From: DTU018 sp003444615
GTDB lineage: Bacteria > Bacillota > Syntrophomonadia > Syntrophomonadales > Syntrophomonadaceae
Direction: 5' to 3'
Length of the DNA: 11,456 bases
NCBI GenBank assembly: GCA_049656905.1
Contig: JBASMO010000012.1
Span: 1-11,456, forward strand
Of the stretch, positions 7,797-11,456 are shown piece after piece. Within the stretch, counting starts at the first letter, position 1; each line of letters begins with the position of its first letter. A program made the position numbers and the translations under genes. The notes below the pieces were generated by a model, which saw only the letters and a program-made list of their open reading frames with translations, did no database searches and had not been told where the DNA came from.

Positions 7797-7874
7797 CTGA
7801 GTATAGCAAATGGTTTCCAAGGAAAAACTAGCTGCAAAGGTTTAGATAATGAGGTGTAATCCATCATTTTTGAC
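7797..7874 (+). other. Short leader between gatD and the prenyl synthase gene, with two tiny ORFs
   Basis: The 78-base gap shows no terminator and no convincing promoter, so readthrough from gatD is likely. It holds an 11-codon ORF (7810-7845), and a 9-codon ORF starting at ATG 7849 after AAAGG (7836-7840) whose TGA (7876-7878) overlaps ATG 7875 as ATGA. A good Shine-Dalgarno GAGGTG (7851-7856) is placed too far from ATG 7875 but well for ATC 7863 or ATT 7866. Whether either mini-ORF is translated is unknown. Confidence 0.4.
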
Positions 7875-8858
7875 ATGACAATGGAGCAAATGTCTGTTTC
7901 GTTAGATTTAATGCATATGCGCATGAACGATATATTAAATACAGGAAATCCGGAGTTGAATGAGATAATATCATACCTATTATCGGAACCAGGTAAAATG
8001 CTGCGGCCACGCCTGGTATTTTTGGCTTCATCTTTATATCCTTCAGATCCCAAGGTGGTACAGGATGCGGCCATAGCATTAGAACTGATCCACATGGCCT
8101 CCCTGGTGCATGATGATGTTATCGATGGCTCGCTGCTCCGGCGGGGAAGAGACAGTGTCAATGGCCGTTGGGGAAGCAAAGCTAGTGTTTTAGTGGGTGA
8201 TTATCTTTTTGCCACCGCTTTTAACTTGCTCAACCAGCACCATATACCTGATATTTTAGAGTCGGTTACCAGTACCATTCAAACCATGTGCTCCGGAGAG
8301 ATCCAGCAGTTATCTACTGCTTTTGACACTGACATGTCGCTAACCGATTATCTGGATAGAATTTATCGGAAGACGGCTTGTTTATTTGAGTGCTGCTGCC
8401 GCGTAGGAGCACTGGCTTCCACCATGCCTGCCCAGCAGAGAAAGAATTTGCAGATGTATGGAGTCAGTATGGGCTTAGCTTATCAGATAATTGATGATGT
8501 GCTGGACTTTCTATCAACACCACAATCTCTGGGTAAGCCCTCTGGCAGTGACCTTTTGGAAGGAAATATTACTCTGCCGGTTATATATGGCCTCCAGGAT
8601 AATAGTTGTCGGGAAGAATTAATAGTGATTCTCGAAAAGCCTGCTTTTTTAGCTGGACAGCTGCAGCGGGTGACCGAACTGTTGCACCAATGCGGAGCTT
8701 TCGAAAAGTCTATCCAACTGGCTAAATCCTATCTGGTTGATGCTAGAGCCTGTTTGAGGTCTCTTCCTTATCCAGGACGTGAACCGTTAAGCAGGTTAAG
8801 CCAAGCTCTTTTTCAGGACTATTTTAATAAAATGGCCTCGTTATCGTGGCAGGGATAA
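7875..8858 (+). CDS. Long-chain all-trans polyprenyl diphosphate synthase (HepT/IspB-like)
   Basis: Isoprenyl synthase that extends an allylic diphosphate with isopentenyl diphosphate. In 327 residues it has the lysine/arginine loop PGKMLRPRL (39-47), the first Asp-rich motif DDVID (80-84) followed by LLRRGRDSVNGRWG, Lys166 in YRKTACLF, and the second Asp-rich motif DDVLD (207-211) with GKPSGSDLLEGNITLP (220-235). The residues four and five before the first motif are Ser76 and Ala75; small residues there are known to leave room for products longer than C20, so C30 to C40 is likely but not fixed. It resembles the catalytic large subunit of heptaprenyl synthase; no small HepS subunit is nearby. 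The next gene, a DUF2600 terpene synthase, begins 5 bases after the stop, arguing that this enzyme makes its substrate; a menaquinone side-chain role is also possible. The start is uncertain: ATG 7875 has no close RBS, whereas ATC 7863 or ATT 7866 lies well behind GAGGTG. Confidence 0.92.
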   Translation: MTMEQMSVSLDLMHMRMNDILNTGNPELNEIISYLLSEPGKMLRPRLVFLASSLYPSDPKVVQDAAIALELIHMASLVHDDVIDGSLLRRGRDSVNGRWGSKASVLVGDYLFATAFNLLNQHHIPDILESVTSTIQTMCSGEIQQLSTAFDTDMSLTDYLDRIYRKTACLFECCCRVGALASTMPAQQRKNLQMYGVSMGLAYQIIDDVLDFLSTPQSLGKPSGSDLLEGNITLPVIYGLQDNSCREELIVILEKPAFLAGQLQRVTELLHQCGAFEKSIQLAKSYLVDARACLRSLPYPGREPLSRLSQALFQDYFNKMASLSWQG

Positions 8859-8863
8859 ATGGC

Positions 8864-9946
8864 ATGAACTCACAAGTAACTCCTGTATTAAGGGAGGGTT
8901 TATCTGGAACCCATAATAAAGGAACTATGCTGGGCAGTTTTGTCATTCGCACCTTGCCGCAAGTGCAAAAACTTCTCCAGTTTTGGCAGGCTAAGGCCCA
9001 AGGAATTCCTGATCCAACCCTTCGCCAGCAAGCTTTGGACAGTTTGGCCCACAAAGCTTTTCATTGCCAGGGGGGAGCAGTATATGCTGCTTATCCCCGC
9101 AACGCCCAACTGTTAGAATTTATTATTGCTTACCAAACCATGTGTGATTACTTAGACAATTTATGCGATCGAGCTGGCAGTACTGACGGTCATGCCTTTA
9201 AGCAACTCCACCAATCCCTGCTGGATGCTCTGGATTCTAACCGTAATCCTACTGATTATTATAAGAATTACCCCTATCAAGATGATGGGGGTTATTTAAG
9301 TTCATTAGTAAGACGATGCCGTGAGAATTTGCTCAGTGCTTCTAATTACCAGCAGGTACAGCAGGAAATAATAGCCCTGGCGGAATGGTACTCCACTTTG
9401 CAAGTGGCCAAACATATTCATGTAGAACAGAGAGAACAGGTTTTGCGCAGATGGGCTGATTATCAAGTAAGAAACTATCCGGCCGTATACTGGCAGGAAT
9501 TCTCTGCTGCCAGTGGCTCAACCCTAGCAATTTTTGCTCTGATGAGACAAGCTTATATGGGACCCAGCAACAGGCAGACATACCTGCAGTTACGGGATGT
9601 TTATTTCCCGTGGATCTGCGGTCTGCATATTCTGTTGGATTATTTTATAGATCAGGAAGAAGACCGGCTAAATGGAGACCTTAATTTTGTATTTTATTAC
9701 CACGATGAAGCGGAAATGATGGCCCGGCTTACTTGCATATTAGCTGAATGTTATCAAAAAGCAGCCCTGCTTCCCGACTCTTCATTTCACGAGATGGTGG
9801 TGGATGGACTTCTGGCCCTGTATTTAAGTGACCGCAAGGTTGAACTGCAGGGTTACCATAGTCTGCGCCGGCAATTGCTGAACCAGGGCGGTAAAAGGGC
9901 TTGGCGGACTTACCATTTATGCCGCACGGTACGTCATTTCTTGTAA
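8864..9946 (+). CDS. DUF2600 terpene synthase, tetraprenyl-beta-curcumene synthase-like (YtpB family)
   Basis: Class IB 'large' terpene synthase of 360 residues, close to Bacillus YtpB in length. YtpB-type enzymes ionise long all-trans prenyl diphosphates (C35 in Bacillus) and form a monocyclic terpene. Family blocks visible are GIPDPTLRQQALDSLAHKAFHC (about 47-68), the Asp motif DYLDNLCD (95-102) in IAYQTMCDYLDNLCDR, YQDDGGY (138-144), and DYFIDQEED (259-267) followed by LNGDLNFVFYYHD. These acidic clusters replace the classic DDxxD/NSE pair and presumably hold magnesium and diphosphate. No signal peptide is seen. ATG 8864 is chosen with CAGGGA (8850-8855) at 8 bases; GTG 8846 would overlap the previous gene and lacks a RBS. 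It sits 5 bases behind the polyprenyl synthase, its probable supplier. Chain length and product are inference, and no SqhC-like second cyclase is in the window. Confidence 0.9.
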   Translation: MNSQVTPVLREGLSGTHNKGTMLGSFVIRTLPQVQKLLQFWQAKAQGIPDPTLRQQALDSLAHKAFHCQGGAVYAAYPRNAQLLEFIIAYQTMCDYLDNLCDRAGSTDGHAFKQLHQSLLDALDSNRNPTDYYKNYPYQDDGGYLSSLVRRCRENLLSASNYQQVQQEIIALAEWYSTLQVAKHIHVEQREQVLRRWADYQVRNYPAVYWQEFSAASGSTLAIFALMRQAYMGPSNRQTYLQLRDVYFPWICGLHILLDYFIDQEEDRLNGDLNFVFYYHDEAEMMARLTCILAECYQKAALLPDSSFHEMVVDGLLALYLSDRKVELQGYHSLRRQLLNQGGKRAWRTYHLCRTVRHFL

Positions 9947-9947
9947 C

Positions 9948-11315
9948 CTAATTAGCCGACGAAGTGTTCTCAGCCATAGCTGGACGCAGCCAGCTTTTAC
10001 GTCTATATAGTATAAAATAAACCCAAGAACGTAACAGCCAATCAAATACGAACAAAATCCAAAGGTACAGCAAAGGCGTAGACCATATCTTTACCATTAC
10101 ATACATTAAGGGCAGGCGGAAAAACCAGGTAAATGCGACACTGATGAGCATGGGAGTTCGTGTATTACCTGAACCCTTCAAAATACCACTGGCAACAGTA
10201 GTAAAAGCGATGGTTAACTGCTCCAGAGCCGCCACCCGTATGATAACTTCCGCCAAGGGAATTATATCCGCATCATTGGTAAATAGGCCGGCAATCCATG
10301 AGGGGACCAGTGCAAATACCAAGGCGAAAAACCCCATTATAACCATGGACAGTTCTATACATCCTTGAGCCGCTCTTTGTGCTGATTTAGGGTCACGGGC
10401 ACCTACTGATTGTCCCACCAAAGTCGTGGCCGCTATAGCGATGCCTATGCCTGGCATAAAAGAAATGGATTCAACTGTGACGGCTAGTTGATGGGTAGCA
10501 AAGGAGATGGTGCCTAGAAAAACCAACAGGTAAATAGACAACAAATTGCTGGTGATATAAAAAAACTGCTCAACCAAACTGGGTATACCCAGTGTCAAAA
10601 TATCCTTAAAATGTTTTAGCTTCAGTCGTACGAATTCTCGCCACCGGGGACGGATGCCGCCGAATCCAAAGAAAATAGCAGTCAGAGCCAGAACACAGCC
10701 CAGCACATGGGCTACGGCTGTAGCGGCTGCCGCTCCAGCCACCCCCATTTTCGGAAAACCAGCCAGGCCGAATACTAGAAGGAAATCACCGGCAACGTTT
10801 ACGATGTTGACGATAACAGCTATTACCATAGGGATATCAGTTCGCCCCAGACCCCGAAAAACGGCATTGGTCATGTACATTAAAAGGGCAAAAGGAGCTA
10901 TTAGAAAGGTTATGTATAAGTAATCATAGGCTTGCTGAGCTACCGCTGGCTCTACTGCGAAAAGGCCTATAATATCCTGGGTGTACAACAGTCCCAGGGC
11001 TTGCAGTATAAAGCCTAAAACCAAGGCCATTACAATAGTATGGGCAGTGTATGATCTCATTTGAGAGTGATTACCCGCTCCCTTGGCCTGAGCTACCAGC
11101 ACGTTGGCACCGATAGCCAAAGCCTCTAAGAACAAAACCAAAGAGAAAAATACTTCCGCACCTAGGCTTACTGCTGCCAGGGGTGAGGCTCCTAGACGGC
11201 CAACCACGGCTATATCGACTACACCGATGATCATGTACATGATCATTTCACCCATGGCGGGGCCAGCAATAGTCAGAATTTGTTTTCTTAATAGCGCATC
11301 CCGGTAAATTAACAT
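9948..11315 (-). CDS. MATE family multidrug/cation efflux transporter
   Basis: A 455-residue integral membrane antiporter with two six-helix MatE halves, expected to export cationic drugs or metabolites using a sodium or proton gradient. N-terminal half: IAGPAMGEMIMYMIIGVVDIAVVGRLGAS (16-44) with the typical VDIAVVGRLG, then GANVLVAQAKGAG, and FRGLGRTDIPM. The second half repeats the pattern with TLGIPSLVEQFFYI, HQLAVTVESISFMPGIGIA, TTLVGQSVGA and ILKGSGNTRTPM. The last residues are hydrophilic and cytoplasmic-looking. It belongs by eye to the NorM/DinF-like bacterial group; the substrate cannot be told. The start ATG is read from 11315 down to 11313, with only a weak RBS (GGGG, 11326-11329, about 10 bases away). 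A TGATATACT extended -10 lies upstream. The gene is convergent with the terpene synthase, stop codons one base apart, and there is no reason yet to link the pump to the terpene. Confidence 0.95.
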   Translation of the reverse strand: MLIYRDALLRKQILTIAGPAMGEMIMYMIIGVVDIAVVGRLGASPLAAVSLGAEVFFSLVLFLEALAIGANVLVAQAKGAGNHSQMRSYTAHTIVMALVLGFILQALGLLYTQDIIGLFAVEPAVAQQAYDYLYITFLIAPFALLMYMTNAVFRGLGRTDIPMVIAVIVNIVNVAGDFLLVFGLAGFPKMGVAGAAAATAVAHVLGCVLALTAIFFGFGGIRPRWREFVRLKLKHFKDILTLGIPSLVEQFFYITSNLLSIYLLVFLGTISFATHQLAVTVESISFMPGIGIAIAATTLVGQSVGARDPKSAQRAAQGCIELSMVIMGFFALVFALVPSWIAGLFTNDADIIPLAEVIIRVAALEQLTIAFTTVASGILKGSGNTRTPMLISVAFTWFFRLPLMYVMVKIWSTPLLYLWILFVFDWLLRSWVYFILYRRKSWLRPAMAENTSSAN

Positions 11316-11350
11316 AATGATTAAGCCCCAGCTTTTAGTCTAACAGACCT

Positions 11351-11359
11351 AGTATATCA
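11351..11359 (-). promoter_or_regulatory. Extended -10 promoter for the MATE gene
   Basis: On the minus strand the bases read TGATATACT, that is TG, one base, then TATACT (five of six matches to TATAAT). No good -35 is found 16-18 bases upstream, which fits an extended -10 promoter. Initiation about 7 bases downstream would leave a leader of roughly 28 bases before the start codon. Confidence 0.6.
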
Positions 11360-11374
11360 GATTTATTGATTAGC

Positions 11375-11403
11375 TTGAGCGCCTTGACATCTTACCATAC
11401 AAT
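11375..11403 (+). promoter_or_regulatory. Sigma-A-type promoter for the gene leaving the right edge
   Basis: TTGAGC (11375-11380) and TACAAT (11398-11403) are 17 bases apart; the -10 matches consensus in five of six and the -35 in four. A perfect TTGACA lies at 11384-11389, but its spacing to TACAAT is only 8 and the TAAACT 14 bases beyond it (11404-11409) is a poorer partner. The site is 35 bases before the GTG start at 11439. Confidence 0.55.
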
Positions 11404-11438
11404 TAAACTTAGCTGTTCAATAGAATGGGAGGACAAAA

Positions 11439-11456
11439 GTGAGATTTTGGATCACA
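11439..11456 (+). CDS. Start of an unidentified CDS (partial, 3' end outside window)
   Basis: GTG 11439 follows a strong Shine-Dalgarno GGGAGGA (11427-11433) at 5 bases and a candidate promoter (11375-11403). Only six codons are present, reading MRFWIT, so no function can be given. It is divergent from the MATE gene. Confidence 0.55.

Noticed and set aside
7793..8179. Minus-strand open frame of 128 codons over the gatD/prenyl synthase junction
   Set aside because: It is antisense to the first Asp-rich motif region of the prenyl synthase and has no domain features.
289..9850. Frequent CTGCAG hexamers (at least ten) across the window
   Set aside because: Most are in genes and fit common Leu-Gln or similar codon pairs; no regular spacing or flanking conservation suggests a functional motif.
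9948..11315. Several plus-strand open frames opposite the MATE gene (for example 10654-10923 and 11104-11307)
   Set aside because: They are low-complexity shadows (Pro, Thr, Ala, Lys rich) of a clear membrane-protein gene and lack ribosome binding sites.
1..11456. CRISPR arrays, insertion sequences, phage genes, tRNA or rRNA genes
   Set aside because: None seen: coding density is high, gaps are under about 125 bases, and no repeat array, transposase or cloverleaf-like stretch was recognised.

Overview
The window looks like chromosomal core sequence from an anaerobic, probably spore-forming, low-to-mid GC Firmicute of the class Clostridia. The evidence is the gene set: a MurT/GatD lipid II amidase pair, a YteA-type sporulation-associated DksA/TraR zinc-finger protein, an ACT-domain/DUF711 (PFL-like) pair, a long-chain trans-prenyl diphosphate synthase beside a DUF2600 (YtpB-type) terpene synthase, strong GGAGG ribosome binding sites and frequent GTG starts. 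A relative of the Syntrophomonas/Desulfotomaculum-like lineages is my guess and is inference only. No insertion sequence, phage gene, CRISPR array, tRNA or rRNA was seen. No gene-free gap exceeds about 125 bases.

Left part (1-4259, all plus strand): the 3' two thirds of ileS runs in from outside the window. An ACT-domain protein follows, and its ribosome binding site overlaps the ileS stop codon. The DUF711/PFL-like protein comes next, then after an 89-base AT-rich gap a short YteA-family zinc-finger protein.

Middle (4346-5586): a single GT4 glycosyltransferase gene, resembling the diacylglycerol glucosyltransferase group, closes with a clear intrinsic terminator.

Centre right (5600-9946): a near-consensus sigma-A-type promoter (TTGTCA, 17 bases, TATTAT) starts a four-gene run: murT, gatD, a long-chain polyprenyl diphosphate synthase, and a DUF2600 terpene synthase. 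MurT and GatD amidate the D-glutamate of lipid II. The other two look like a two-step isoprenoid module: one builds an all-trans prenyl diphosphate and the other probably cyclises it. No squalene-hopene-type cyclase and no second prenyl synthase subunit lie in the window, so the final product is unknown. This module is the most interesting part of the window.

Right end (9948-11456): a MATE-family efflux pump on the minus strand meets the terpene synthase gene tail to tail with one base between the stop codons. It is divergent from a gene whose first six codons are at the right edge. The 123-base divergent region holds candidate promoters for both directions.
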